A DNA stretch of 48,204 nucleotides from an uncultured Mycoplasmatota bacterium. GTDB lineage: Bacteria; Bacillota_I; Bacilli_A; RF39; UBA660. The notes beneath the pieces were generated by a model, which made no database searches, was not told where the DNA came from, and was given only the letters and a program-made list of their open reading frames with translations. The stretch covers positions 1 through 48,204 of the forward strand of contig URDT01000008.1 of NCBI GenBank assembly GCA_900546745.1, given 5' to 3'. A program made the position numbers and the translations under genes. Position 1 is the stretch's first letter; every line of letters begins with the position of its first letter. Below are positions 22,480-31,111 of the stretch, one piece after another.

Positions 22480-23395
22480 ATGAAAAGAACGATAACACTA
22501 AAGCCAGGAGAAATTATCCCACTTAATTTTGATTTTGAATTTACAGAAATTCTTAATAATCCAAAGAATATAGATATTATTGAAAATTTTTTGTCTGTTT
22601 ATTTGGAAGTACCTTTATCAGAAATGAAAAACCATGAAAAAATACAATCGAGAGATTTAGAGTTAACCCATAAAAAAGAAGCAAAAAAACATGTTGATTT
22701 GTTATTAGATTTAAATGGGCGAAAAATTAGAAATGTCTAATAAACAATCCCCAGGAGTTATGGATAGGAATGTTGTTTATGTATGTGCGATTCATTCTAA
22801 ACAAATGGAATATGGAAAAAAAGATTACACAATGATACATAAAACACTTCAAATTAACTTAAATAATTATTATTTAGGTAGAGGAGAGTTAAAAGAGAGT
22901 TATTACATGGCTACAGAAAAAGGAAAGATCCTAACAAAAAAGCTACAAATAGATATGATAGATACGGTAAAAGGAAGAGAAATTTGTTATACTGATAGTG
23001 AAAATAAATTGACGAGATGGTGTAAAGTGCTAACTTCAACGAGTGAGGAAGAATTAAAAGAAGCATTAGGGGATGATTTAATGGAACAAGAACCAAAAGA
23101 AAAATTAGTAGATGAAGTAACAAAATTAAGTAATGATGAAGATGCTGTTATTCTTTATACAAAGTTAACCCGAGAAGAACTATAACAAAATACTTATCTT
23201 GTAGAAGCTAAACAAGAAGGTATTGAGCAAGGAATAAAGCAAGGTATAGATAAGGGTATTGAGCAGGGAATGAACAAGAAGTCGGCTGAAATTGCCCGAA
23301 AAATGTTAGAACAAAAAATAGATATTGAAATGATTCAAACAATTACAGGTTTCACAATAGAAGAACTTCAAAAAATGAAAGAAAATATTGACTAA
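22480..23395 (+). pseudogene. Broken Rpn/PD-(D/E)XK nuclease-family transposase-like gene
   Basis: The first frame (22480-22740) holds the family N-terminus ending VDLLLDLNGRKI. The frame then shifts near 22727, and the rest continues in another frame (EMSNKQ, then YVCAIHSKQMEYGKKDY, LNNYYLG). That frame is cut by an in-frame TAA at 23183-23185 and resumes with the characteristic glutamine/glycine-rich tail (EGIEQGIKQGIDKGIEQG) to 23395. One frameshift plus one nonsense codon means it is inactive. The family is linked to recombination-promoting nucleases and is often found as mobile, decaying copies. Confidence 0.85.
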
Positions 23396-23417
23396 TTAAA
23401 TAAAAAAATGTTAAAAT
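23388..23417 (+). promoter_or_regulatory. Promoter of the serS T-box
   Basis: TTGACT, 18-bp spacer, TAAAAT with TGT upstream. The -35 overlaps the last codon of the pseudogene. Confidence 0.7.
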
Positions 23418-23423
23418 GAGTTT

Positions 23424-23618
23424 GTAAATCGTTGAGAAAGCTAAGTAATAAATGATTATTTTTTAGAGAACTAGTGGTTGGTGAAAACTAGTAATAATAT
23501 TTATGAAATCTACTTTGGAGAGAAATTAATCGTTTCCGGAGAAATCCGTTATCAAAATTAAGTTATTAGTAGGATGGTACCGCATTATATGCTCCTATTG
23601 CTAGTAACTTTTTTTTAT
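23424..23618 (+). promoter_or_regulatory. T-box leader, serine specifier (TCT)
   Basis: T-box AGGATGGTACCGCA lies at 23571-23584. The distal-loop motif GGTTGGTGAAAAC is present. Context GAAA-TCT-ACTTT puts specifier TCT (Ser) at 23509-23511. The antiterminator and terminator share the AGTTATTAGTAGGA/TCCTATTGCTAGTAACT arms, ending in a T run. It should raise serS expression when tRNA-Ser is uncharged. Confidence 0.92.
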
Positions 23619-23636
23619 TTAGAAAGGTGAATGTAT

Positions 23637-24914
23637 ATGATAGATATTAAGTTAATTAGAGAAAATAAGGATTTAGTAAAAGAAAATATAAAGAAAAAAT
23701 TTCAAGACCATAAACTACCTTTAGTAGATGAAGTTTATGATTTAGATATTCAGTTCCGTGAAATAAAACAAGAAGGGGATAATTTAAGAAGTTTAAAAAA
23801 TAATAAAAGTTCTGAAATTGGTCTTCTTATGAGAAATGGAAAAAAAGAAGAAGCTGAAAGTTTAAAAAAAGAAATTGCTTCCATGAATCAAAAAATAGAA
23901 GATTTAGAAAAAGAACAGGAAAATTTAGAACAAGAAATCAAAAAAAGAATGATGGTAATTCCTAATATTATGGATGAATCTGTTCCAATTGGGGAGGATG
24001 ATACTCATAATGTCGAAATAGAAAAGTTTGGTGAACCAGTTGTACCAGATTATGAAATTCCATATCATGCAGATATTATTGAAGCATTAAATGGATTAGA
24101 TAAGGAATCAGCAGGAAGAACATCAGGACAAGGATTTTATTATTTACTTGGAGATATTGCTAGACTTCATGAGGCAATGCTTGCTTATGCTAGAGATTTT
24201 ATGATTGATAAAGGTTTTACTTATGCGATTCCTCCTTTTATGATTCGTAGCGATGTGGTAGAAGGTGTTATGTCATTTGAAGAAATGGATGCCATGATGT
24301 ATAAAATTGAAGGAGAAGATTTATACTTAATTGGAACTAGTGAACACTCTATGATTGGTAGATTTAAAGGTCAAATTGTAAAGGAAAGTGATTTACCAAT
24401 TACGATGACTAGTTATTCACCATGTTTTAGAAAAGAAGGTGGATCTCATGGCCTAGAGGAAAGAGGTTTATATAGAGTTCACCAATTTGAAAAACAAGAA
24501 ATGATTGTTTTATGTAAGCCAGAAGAATCTATGGATTGGTATAATAAAATGTGGAAATTTACAGTAGATTTCTTTAGAAGTTTAGATGTTCCTGTTAGAA
24601 CACTTGAATGTTGTAGTGGTGATTTAGCAGATCTTAAAGTAAAATCTTGTGATGTAGAAGCTTGGAGTCCAAGACAAAAGAAATATTTTGAAGTAGGATC
24701 TTGTTCTACATTAGGGGATGCTCAAGCTAGAAGACTAGGTATCCGTACAAAAGGAGAAAATGGTACTTACTATGTAAATACTTTAAATAATACAGTAGTA
24801 GCAACACCAAGAGGATTAATTGCTGTAATTGAAAATAATTATAATGAGGATGGTAGTATTAATATTCCAAAAGCCTTACAACCTTATATGGGTGGAAAAG
24901 AAGTTATTAAATAA
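23637..24914 (+). CDS. serS: Seryl-tRNA synthetase
   Basis: A class II synthetase, 425 residues. ATG 23637 is chosen because AAAGGTG is seven bases before it; ATG 23631 is one base from that motif. The N-terminal ~100 residues form the long tRNA-binding coiled coil (LRSLKNNKSSEIGLLMRN and following helices). The catalytic core shows TSEHSMIG, motif 2 (FRKEGGSHGLEERGLYRVHQ) and motif 3 (NTLNNTVVATPRGLIAVIEN). The length and all motifs are normal. Controlled by the Ser T-box. Confidence 0.97.
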   Translation: MIDIKLIRENKDLVKENIKKKFQDHKLPLVDEVYDLDIQFREIKQEGDNLRSLKNNKSSEIGLLMRNGKKEEAESLKKEIASMNQKIEDLEKEQENLEQEIKKRMMVIPNIMDESVPIGEDDTHNVEIEKFGEPVVPDYEIPYHADIIEALNGLDKESAGRTSGQGFYYLLGDIARLHEAMLAYARDFMIDKGFTYAIPPFMIRSDVVEGVMSFEEMDAMMYKIEGEDLYLIGTSEHSMIGRFKGQIVKESDLPITMTSYSPCFRKEGGSHGLEERGLYRVHQFEKQEMIVLCKPEESMDWYNKMWKFTVDFFRSLDVPVRTLECCSGDLADLKVKSCDVEAWSPRQKKYFEVGSCSTLGDAQARRLGIRTKGENGTYYVNTLNNTVVATPRGLIAVIENNYNEDGSINIPKALQPYMGGKEVIK

Positions 24915-24920
24915 ACAAAT

Positions 24921-24953
24921 AAAAATCTCAAGAAAAATTCTTGGGATTTTTTA
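24921..24953 (+). terminator. Terminator of serS
   Basis: A long stem AAAAATCTCAAGAA / TTCTTGGGATTTTT with one wobble pair and a T run. Confidence 0.88.
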
Positions 24954-24969
24954 CATTATTAAAAATACA

Positions 24970-24978
24970 TGATATAAT
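24970..24978 (+). promoter_or_regulatory. Extended -10 for mutM
   Basis: TGATATAAT, 24 bases before the ATG; no strong -35. Confidence 0.6.
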
Positions 24979-25002
24979 AAATCAAAAATTGGTGGTGATA
25001 AT

Positions 25003-25833
25003 ATGCCAGAATTACCAGAAGTTGAAACTGTAAAAAATAAATTAAAAAAAATGGTGCAAGGAAAAACAATAATAGATGTTAATATTTTATATCCAAAAAT
25101 GATTGAATATCCGGATGTTTTAGAATTTAAGAGACAAATAACAGGTGAAACAATACTTGATATTAAAAGAAGAGGCAAATGGTTGATGTTTGAATTAGAC
25201 CATTACTACTTACTTTCCCATCTTCGTATGGAAGGAAAGTATTTAATCCGTTCTATAAAAGATCCTTATGAAAAACATGAACATGTAGAATTTGTTTTTA
25301 GTGATCAAACGACTCTTCGTTATAAGGATGTTAGAAAATTTGGAAGAATGTATTTATATCCTAATGAAGAGGTATGGAATCATAAGCCACTTAATGAGCT
25401 AGGATTAGAGCCTTGGGATAAATTATTAAATGAAAACTATTTAAAAGAAAAATATAGTAAAAAGAAATTACCGATTAAGACAGTATTATTAGATCAAAGT
25501 ATTATGGTTGGAATTGGAAATATTTATGCGGATGAAATTTTATTTATGAGTCATATTAATCCTTTAAAACCATGTAATTTATTAACAAATGAAGAATTGA
25601 AAAACATTATCAATAATAATAAAATTGTTTTAGAACATGCTATTGAATTAGGTGGTACTACGATTCGTTCTTATGAATCTAGTGAAGGGGTACATGGTTT
25701 ATTTCAAAATGAATTGTTTGTTCATGGGCAAACAATTTGTAAGAAATGTGGAAGTAAAATTATTAAGACGAAGGTAAATGGGAGAGGAACTTATTATTGC
25801 CCAAAATGTCAAGACAATGTTAATAAAAAGTAA
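25003..25833 (+). CDS. mutM: Formamidopyrimidine-DNA glycosylase
   Basis: Removes 8-oxoguanine and other oxidised purines, then cleaves the strand. It begins MPELPEVE, so Pro2 is the catalytic nucleophile after Met removal and Glu3 the second key residue. RRGKWLMF contains the conserved Lys. The H2TH region has GIGNIYADEILF. The C-terminal zinc finger is intact (CKKCGSK, then GRGTYYCPKCQ). 276 residues, normal length. RBS GGTGGTGAT. Possibly co-transcribed with the Nudix gene 52 bases downstream. Confidence 0.97.
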   Translation: MPELPEVETVKNKLKKMVQGKTIIDVNILYPKMIEYPDVLEFKRQITGETILDIKRRGKWLMFELDHYYLLSHLRMEGKYLIRSIKDPYEKHEHVEFVFSDQTTLRYKDVRKFGRMYLYPNEEVWNHKPLNELGLEPWDKLLNENYLKEKYSKKKLPIKTVLLDQSIMVGIGNIYADEILFMSHINPLKPCNLLTNEELKNIINNNKIVLEHAIELGGTTIRSYESSEGVHGLFQNELFVHGQTICKKCGSKIIKTKVNGRGTYYCPKCQDNVNKK

Positions 25834-25885
25834 AAGTAATAGAAATTTATCAAAAACCATGTTATGATGATTCAGTGGTGATCAT

Positions 25886-26443
25886 ATGAGTGATATAATG
25901 ACTGAATTATTGGATGTATTAGATGAAAATGGAAATTTAACAGGACAAAGTAAAACAAAGCAAGAAATTTATAATGAGTCTTGTTGGCATCGTTCTGTTC
26001 ATATCTGGATAATCAATGATAAAAAAGAACTATTGGTTCAAAAAAGAAATCCTTATAAAAAAACATTTCCAAATTTATGGGCTATTTCTTCAGCGGGTCA
26101 TGTAATAGCTGGAGAAACAAGTGTTGAATCAGGGTTACGTGAATTAAAAGAAGAATTAGATGTAGATGCAACGAAAGAGGATTTAGAATATTTATTTACT
26201 ATAAAAAGAGTTCAACCATATAAAAATTCTTTTATTCGAGTATTTGATGATGTTTATTTACTTCATAGAAATATTGATGTTGATCATACAAAACTTCAAG
26301 TAGAGGAATTAACAGATATTAAATATGTATATTATCCTTATTTAGAAATGATATTAAAAGAGCATGATCCAGATTATGTTCCTTATACGGAAGAACATGA
26401 AAAATTATTTCAAGTGTTAAATGAAAAATATCATAACGAATAA
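25886..26443 (+). CDS. Nudix hydrolase, IDI/YfcD-like
   Basis: A 185-residue protein. The Nudix box GHVIAGETSVESGL-RELKEELDV keeps the metal-binding REXXEE core, with Asp where the consensus has Gly. The opening ELLDVLDENGN, then SCWHRSVHIWIIN and LLVQKRN, resembles the isopentenyl-diphosphate isomerase-like Nudix subfamily. Substrate is unknown. It sits behind mutM, which is compatible with oxidised-nucleotide sanitation, but the subfamily argues for other substrates. RBS GGTGAT. Confidence 0.88.
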   Translation: MSDIMTELLDVLDENGNLTGQSKTKQEIYNESCWHRSVHIWIINDKKELLVQKRNPYKKTFPNLWAISSAGHVIAGETSVESGLRELKEELDVDATKEDLEYLFTIKRVQPYKNSFIRVFDDVYLLHRNIDVDHTKLQVEELTDIKYVYYPYLEMILKEHDPDYVPYTEEHEKLFQVLNEKYHNE

Positions 26444-26469
26444 AAAGACTATTCAAAATAAAAAATATG

Positions 26470-26478
26470 TGCTATAAT
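26470..26478 (+). promoter_or_regulatory. Extended -10 of the rimP-nusA-ylxR-infB operon
   Basis: TGCTATAAT, about 15 bases before the leader hairpin; -35 unclear. Confidence 0.65.
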
Positions 26479-26494
26479 ATAGATATATTCAGAC

Positions 26495-26520
26495 AAGAGT
26501 GAGCAAAAAAGCCCACTCTT
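26495..26520 (+). promoter_or_regulatory. Leader hairpin upstream of rimP
   Basis: AAGAGTGaGC, loop AAAAAA, GCcCACTCTT: a 9-bp stem with one mismatch in the 5' leader, with no T run behind. Similar hairpins precede rimP/ylxS in other Firmicutes; a role in NusA or RimP feedback is only suspected. Confidence 0.6.
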
Positions 26521-26538
26521 TACTATAATGGAGGTTTT

Positions 26539-26793
26539 ATGAAGATAGAAGAAAAAGTTCAAAACTTGATTGAAAAGACGATAACTGACAATAATTACAT
26601 TTTAGATCATGTAGAATATGTCAAAGAAGGATCTATGATGTTTTTAAGAGTTGTGATTGATAAAGAAGGAACTTTAGATGTAGAAGATTGTGTTACTGTT
26701 TCTAAATTAATCAATCCTATTCTAGATGAAAATGATCCAATTGAAGAAAATTATATCTTAGATGTCTGTTCTAAAGAGGAAGGATGTGAATAA
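26539..26793 (+). CDS. rimP: Ribosome maturation factor RimP, N-terminal domain only
   Basis: RimP assists 30S assembly and normally has about 150 residues in two domains. This frame has 84 residues and covers only the N-terminal alpha/beta domain (VEYVKEGSMMFLRVVIDKEG, then DCVTVSKLINPILDEND and YILDVCS). The usual linker motif (EVSSPG-RPL) reads DVCSKEEGCE and stops, so the SH3-like C-terminal domain is missing. No frameshifted remainder fits before nusA, whose ATG follows one base later. It is a genuine truncation or a minimal RimP. RBS GGAGG. Confidence 0.85.
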   Translation: MKIEEKVQNLIEKTITDNNYILDHVEYVKEGSMMFLRVVIDKEGTLDVEDCVTVSKLINPILDENDPIEENYILDVCSKEEGCE

Positions 26794-26794
26794 A

Positions 26795-27955
26795 ATGGAC
26801 AGTAAGAGTTTTAAAAATGCTGTTGACCTTTTAGTAAAAGAAAAAGGAATTGACGAAAATATTATTTATGAAGCAATGGAATTAGCTTTAACAGCTGCTT
26901 ATAAGAAAAATTATAATTCTTTATCTAACGTAAGAGTAGATATTAATCGTGAAACTGGTGAAATCAAAGTATATTCTTATAAAACCGTAGTAGATCGTTC
27001 TGAAGAAGAAAAATATAAAAGTTTTAAAGATATTGATTTTTCAACTATTAATGAAGATGATGAAGAAGATGATGGTGGAGAAGTTTTACCATTTGTATAT
27101 GATGATCGAATTCATTTGACTTTAGAAGAAGCTAGAAAAATTGTACCTGATATACAACTTGGTGAAACAATTGAGGAAGAAGTAACTCCTAAAGATTTTG
27201 GTCGTGTAGCAGCTGCTACAGCAAAACAAGTAATTGTTCAAAAAATCAGAGAAGCTGAAAAAGATGTTATTATTAACGAATATAATGATAAAGAAGGCGA
27301 AATGGTTGTTGGTTTAGTAGCTATGGAAGATCAAAGAAACTACTATATTGATTTAGGAAAAGTTCAAGGTATTTTGCCTAAAACTGAAATTATGCCTGGG
27401 GAAACAATTCAAATGGGTTCTTCTATTAAAGTGTATATTACAAAAGTAGATAGTAATAGTAGAGGGCCAGTTATTTTACTTTCTAGAATTCATTATGGAT
27501 TTGTAAAACGTTTATTTGAACTTGAAATCCCAGAAATTAATGAAGGTATTATTCTTGTTTATAGCGTTGCTAGAGAAGCTGGAAACCGTACAAAAGTAGC
27601 TGTTATGTCAGAAAATCCAAATGTAGATCCAGTTGGTTCTTGTATTGGAGAAAGAGGTTCTAGAATTAATCGTATTATTGAAGAATTAAATGGTGAAAAA
27701 ATTGATATTATTCCTTATGATAAAGAACCTTCTAAATTTATTGCCAATGCTTTAAGTCCAGCTAAAGATCCATTTGTATTTATAACAGATGAAAAGAAAA
27801 AAGAAGCTGTTGCAATTGTAAATGATGAAAATCTTTCTTTAGCAATTGGTAAAAAAGGTTTAAATGTTAAGTTAGCTTCTCGTTTAACACATTATAAAAT
27901 TGATGTAAAAACTTATGAACAAGCACGTGAAGAAGGAATTAATATTATTGAATAG
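26795..27955 (+). CDS. nusA: Transcription elongation/termination factor NusA
   Basis: 386 residues from ATG 26795, with GAGGAAGGA about nine bases upstream; longer upstream frames overlap rimP and are not plausible. The N-terminal RNAP-binding domain (SKSFKNAVDLLVKEKGIDEN) is followed by an acidic insert (NEDDEEDDGGE). Next come the S1 domain (GLVAMEDQRNYYIDLGKVQG) and tandem KH domains (DPVGSCIGERGSRINRIIEE and LSLAIGKKGLNVKLASRLT). It lacks the proteobacterial acidic repeats, as expected in Bacillota. Confidence 0.97.
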   Translation: MDSKSFKNAVDLLVKEKGIDENIIYEAMELALTAAYKKNYNSLSNVRVDINRETGEIKVYSYKTVVDRSEEEKYKSFKDIDFSTINEDDEEDDGGEVLPFVYDDRIHLTLEEARKIVPDIQLGETIEEEVTPKDFGRVAAATAKQVIVQKIREAEKDVIINEYNDKEGEMVVGLVAMEDQRNYYIDLGKVQGILPKTEIMPGETIQMGSSIKVYITKVDSNSRGPVILLSRIHYGFVKRLFELEIPEINEGIILVYSVAREAGNRTKVAVMSENPNVDPVGSCIGERGSRINRIIEELNGEKIDIIPYDKEPSKFIANALSPAKDPFVFITDEKKKEAVAIVNDENLSLAIGKKGLNVKLASRLTHYKIDVKTYEQAREEGINIIE

Positions 27956-27964
27956 AGGTGTGTT

Positions 27965-28216
27965 ATGAAAAAAATACCACTTAGAACTTGTGTTGTTACC
28001 AAAGAAAGATGTCCTAAAAAGGAATTGATTCGTGTTGTTAGGACACCAGAGGGTAATGTAATTATTGATGAGTCAGGAAAATCAAATGGAAGAGGTGCTT
28101 ATTTAAAATTAGACCCTTCTGTAATTGATAAAGCTGAAAAAAGTAAAATACTAAATAAACATTTAGAAATAGATGTACCTAGTAAAATTTATGAAGATTT
28201 AAGAAATTTAATATAA
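27965..28216 (+). CDS. ylxR: YlxR/RnpM family RNA-binding protein
   Basis: An 83-residue protein with RTCVVTKERCPKKELIRVVR and GRGAYL motifs typical of the DUF448/YlxR family, which lies between nusA and infB in most Bacillota and has been linked to RNase P modulation (RnpM). The second small gene common at this spot, an L7Ae-family ylxQ, is absent. RBS GAGGTG. It is clearly in the nusA-infB operon. Confidence 0.9.
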   Translation: MKKIPLRTCVVTKERCPKKELIRVVRTPEGNVIIDESGKSNGRGAYLKLDPSVIDKAEKSKILNKHLEIDVPSKIYEDLRNLI

Positions 28217-28231
28217 TAGGAGGTGACGAGC

Positions 28232-30337
28232 ATGATGACAGTAAAAGAATATGCTCTAGATGTCAATAAAACAGTCGATGAAATTTTAAAGAAATGTTTG
28301 GATTTAGATATTAGAGTCAATGATGAAGAAGATTTACTTGAAGAAGATGATATCATTCTATTAGATAATGCTACTTATGATGAAGAAGAAGCATTAGAAG
28401 ATTTAGCAGAAGATTTGGCTGAAGACTTTGTAAAAAAAGAAAAAATTAATGTTGAAAATAACGTTAATAAAAAGAAACAAAAGAAGAAAAATATTCAAAA
28501 TGTAAATCATAAAAAAGAAGTGTTAGCTGGTCAAAAAAAGGAAATGTATAAAAATAAAGAAAAATTGATGTCTAATGATCATGCAGTGGATGAATCAGTT
28601 ATTTTATACAAAGAAAATATGACTATTAAAGAATTAGCGGAACGATTAGGAGTAAATACTACAGAAGTCATTAAAAAATTATTTATGCTAGGAATTATGG
28701 CAACAGTAAATAATAGTATTAGTTTTGAAAATGCTGAGTTAATTGTTGTAGATTATGGAAAAGAATTGAAAAGAGAAGAACAAGCTGATATTTCTAATTT
28801 TGAGGAATATGAAGTTATTGATGATGAAGCTGATTTAGTAGAAAGACCTGCTGTAGTAACGATTATGGGACATGTAGATCATGGTAAAACGACATTATTG
28901 GATACAATTCGAAAGACTAATGTAGTAGCAGGTGAAGCTGGTGGAATTACTCAAGCTATTAGTGCATATCAAATAAAATATAATGGAAAACCTATTACAT
29001 TTATTGATACTCCAGGACATGCGGCCTTTACAGAAATGCGTGCTAGAGGAGCTAGTATTACAGATATTGTAATTATTATTGTAGCCGCTGATGATGGAGT
29101 GATGCCTCAAACAAAGGAAGCTATTGATCATGCAAAAGCTGCTGGTGTTCCTATCATGGTAGCAATTAATAAAATTGATAAGCCTGGAGCAAATCCAGAA
29201 CGTGTTATGACAGAACTTACAGAATATGGTCTTACTCCTGATACATGGGGTGGAGATACTATCTATAATCAAATTTCTGCGATGAATGGAACGGGAATTG
29301 ATGAATTATTAGAAAACATTTTGTTAGTAGCTGAAATGAATGAATATAAAGCAAATCCAAATCGTTATGCAATGGGATCTGTAATAGAGTCAAGATTGGA
29401 TAAACATGTAGGTCCAATTGTCACTTTGTTAATTCAAAACGGTACTTTAAGATTAGGGGATCCAATTGTAGTAGGAACTTCTTATGGAAAAGTCAGAACT
29501 TTAAAAAATGATAAAGGCGAAGAAATTATGGAAGCTACTCCTTCTATGCCTGTAGAGATTACGGGTCTTAATGATACACCACAAGCTGGAGATAAATTTA
29601 TGGCTTTTGAATCAGAAAAACAAGCAAGAAGTATTGGAGAACAGAGAAAAACTGCTCAAAGATTAAGAGAAAATAAAAGTAGCGAAGCTGTAACATTAGA
29701 TGATTTATTTGCTAAGATTAATGAAGGATTAAGAGAAATTAATGTAATTATTAAAGCTGATGTAAATGGATCTAGTGAGGCTGTAAAAAATTCTTTAGAA
29801 AAAATTGAAGTAGAAGATGTTAGAATAAAAGTAATCAGAAGTAGTGTTGGTGCTATTACTGAAAGTGATATTGTATTAGCGAAAGCTTCTAATGCTATTA
29901 TTATTGGTTTTAATGTAAGACCAACAAATTCTATTAGAGATTATGCTAAAGAAAATGGTGTAGAAATTAGACTTTATGATATTATTTATAAGGCTGTAGA
30001 AGAAATAGAAGCTGCTATGAAGGGTATGTTAGAACCAATCTATGAAGAAAAAGTAACAGGTTCTGCTGAAGTAAGACAATTATTTAAATTTTCTAAAGTT
30101 GGAATTATAGCTGGTTCTTATGTTATTGATGGTGTTATGAAACGTGATAGCAAAGCTAGAGTAATTCGTGACGGTATTGTAATATATGATGGTAATATTA
30201 ATTCTATTCAAAGAGAAAAAGATTCTGTAAAAGAGGTTAAAAAAGGTTTAGAATGTGGTATTACAATTGAAAACTACAATGATATTAAAGTAGGAGATAT
30301 CATTGAAGGATATGAAATGGTAGAAAAGGAAAGATAA
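28232..30337 (+). CDS. infB: Translation initiation factor IF-2
   Basis: A GTPase that places initiator tRNA on the 30S subunit. 701 residues from ATG 28232, six bases after AGGAGGTG. It has two IF2_N modules (VKEYALDVNKTVDEILKKC and MTIKELAERLGVNTTEVIKK) linked by a Lys-rich stretch. The G domain has GHVDHGKTTL, the G3 DTPGHAAF, the G4 NKID and the G5 SAMNGTG. Domains II-IV are complete (KVGIIAGSYVIDG near the end). The N-terminal extension is short compared with enterobacterial IF2, normal for low-GC Gram-positives. Confidence 0.97.
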   Translation: MMTVKEYALDVNKTVDEILKKCLDLDIRVNDEEDLLEEDDIILLDNATYDEEEALEDLAEDLAEDFVKKEKINVENNVNKKKQKKKNIQNVNHKKEVLAGQKKEMYKNKEKLMSNDHAVDESVILYKENMTIKELAERLGVNTTEVIKKLFMLGIMATVNNSISFENAELIVVDYGKELKREEQADISNFEEYEVIDDEADLVERPAVVTIMGHVDHGKTTLLDTIRKTNVVAGEAGGITQAISAYQIKYNGKPITFIDTPGHAAFTEMRARGASITDIVIIIVAADDGVMPQTKEAIDHAKAAGVPIMVAINKIDKPGANPERVMTELTEYGLTPDTWGGDTIYNQISAMNGTGIDELLENILLVAEMNEYKANPNRYAMGSVIESRLDKHVGPIVTLLIQNGTLRLGDPIVVGTSYGKVRTLKNDKGEEIMEATPSMPVEITGLNDTPQAGDKFMAFESEKQARSIGEQRKTAQRLRENKSSEAVTLDDLFAKINEGLREINVIIKADVNGSSEAVKNSLEKIEVEDVRIKVIRSSVGAITESDIVLAKASNAIIIGFNVRPTNSIRDYAKENGVEIRLYDIIYKAVEEIEAAMKGMLEPIYEEKVTGSAEVRQLFKFSKVGIIAGSYVIDGVMKRDSKARVIRDGIVIYDGNINSIQREKDSVKEVKKGLECGITIENYNDIKVGDIIEGYEMVEKER

Positions 30338-30389
30338 TTCTTTCTTTTTTTATTATATAATAACAAATCAATAGAAATGATATTTTTAA

Positions 30390-30418
30390 TTGACTAAGTC
30401 TTTTAAATATTATATACT
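30390..30418 (+). promoter_or_regulatory. Promoter of the pilin-like gene
   Basis: TTGACT, 17-bp spacer, TATACT, 24 bases before the ATG. It separates this gene from infB, whose end is followed by a weak hairpin and T tract near 30325-30355. Confidence 0.8.
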
Positions 30419-30442
30419 TATTACAGTAAAATAGGTGATAAT

Positions 30443-31060
30443 ATGAATAATAAAGGGTTTGCTGTATCAGGGATTTTATATACAATTTTTATGATATTTT
30501 TAGTAACAATTTCGATTATGCTTTTTAATTTACAAAATAGGAAAACAATATTAGATGAATTGAAAATAGATGCTGTAAATGCTGTTGAAAGCGATAATAA
30601 CTACGAATATTTATTGAATGAGATTAATGGTTTAAAGCTTGAAATTAATAATTTAAAAAGTGAAACATCAAATCTAGTTAAAACTTTGTGGAGTGGTACT
30701 GCTACTGTTGGTGATAGTATTGATTTATCAGACTCCTATAGAAATTATAAATTATTGCTTTTTAAAACAAATCTTGGAACTGAATTAGTTAATGTTTCTG
30801 GATCATATTTGACCTGGAGTGGAATGAGTGGAAATGTTAATGTTAAGGACACTTATCAAACTACAAGTTTAAATTATGGAATGGCAAAAATTAATTCAGA
30901 AACAAATTTGACAATTATGAATGAGGGTTTTATATATGACTTGTATAATGTTTCATCTAGAATTAATTCAACAACAGAAAATTCATTAGAAATTTCTCTT
31001 AATACGTCTACTCATAGTTATTCACCAAGACAGGTTTATGCTCTTTATGGAATTAAATAA
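30443..31060 (+). CDS. Type IV pilin-like/pseudopilin-like surface protein
   Basis: A 205-residue protein. The N-terminus NNKGFAVSGILYTIFMIFLV looks like a class III (prepilin) signal: a short polar leader, Gly-Phe, then a hydrophobic helix. The usual Glu at +5 is missing. A short coiled coil (NEINGLKLEINNLKSETSNL) is followed by a Ser/Thr/Asn-rich beta domain (LWSGTATVGDSIDLSDSY) that resembles modules seen on phage tails or surface proteins. It has its own promoter and RBS GGTGAT, and interrupts the infB-rbfA order. No prepilin peptidase or assembly ATPase is in the window. Confidence 0.6.
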   Translation: MNNKGFAVSGILYTIFMIFLVTISIMLFNLQNRKTILDELKIDAVNAVESDNNYEYLLNEINGLKLEINNLKSETSNLVKTLWSGTATVGDSIDLSDSYRNYKLLLFKTNLGTELVNVSGSYLTWSGMSGNVNVKDTYQTTSLNYGMAKINSETNLTIMNEGFIYDLYNVSSRINSTTENSLEISLNTSTHSYSPRQVYALYGIK

Positions 31061-31062
31061 TC

Positions 31063-31091
31063 TTTACTAATTGATGTATTTGTTATATAAT
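31063..31091 (+). promoter_or_regulatory. Promoter of rbfA
   Basis: TTTACT, 17-bp spacer, TATAAT, 20 bases before the ATG. Confidence 0.8.
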
Positions 31092-31111
31092 ATCAAGTAT
31101 GAGGTGAGAAT

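Noticed and set aside
22715..23185. Treating this as an independent gene, or the 22,727 shift as programmed frameshifting
   Set aside because: The frame carries the core of the same Rpn-family protein as the upstream frame, and a further in-frame stop at 23183 shows decay; no slippery heptamer with a downstream structure was evident.
28895..29272. 125-codon minus-strand ORF inside infB
   Set aside because: Lies wholly within the GTPase domain coding region, is rich in Cys/Ser/Asn from antisense codons, and has no RBS.
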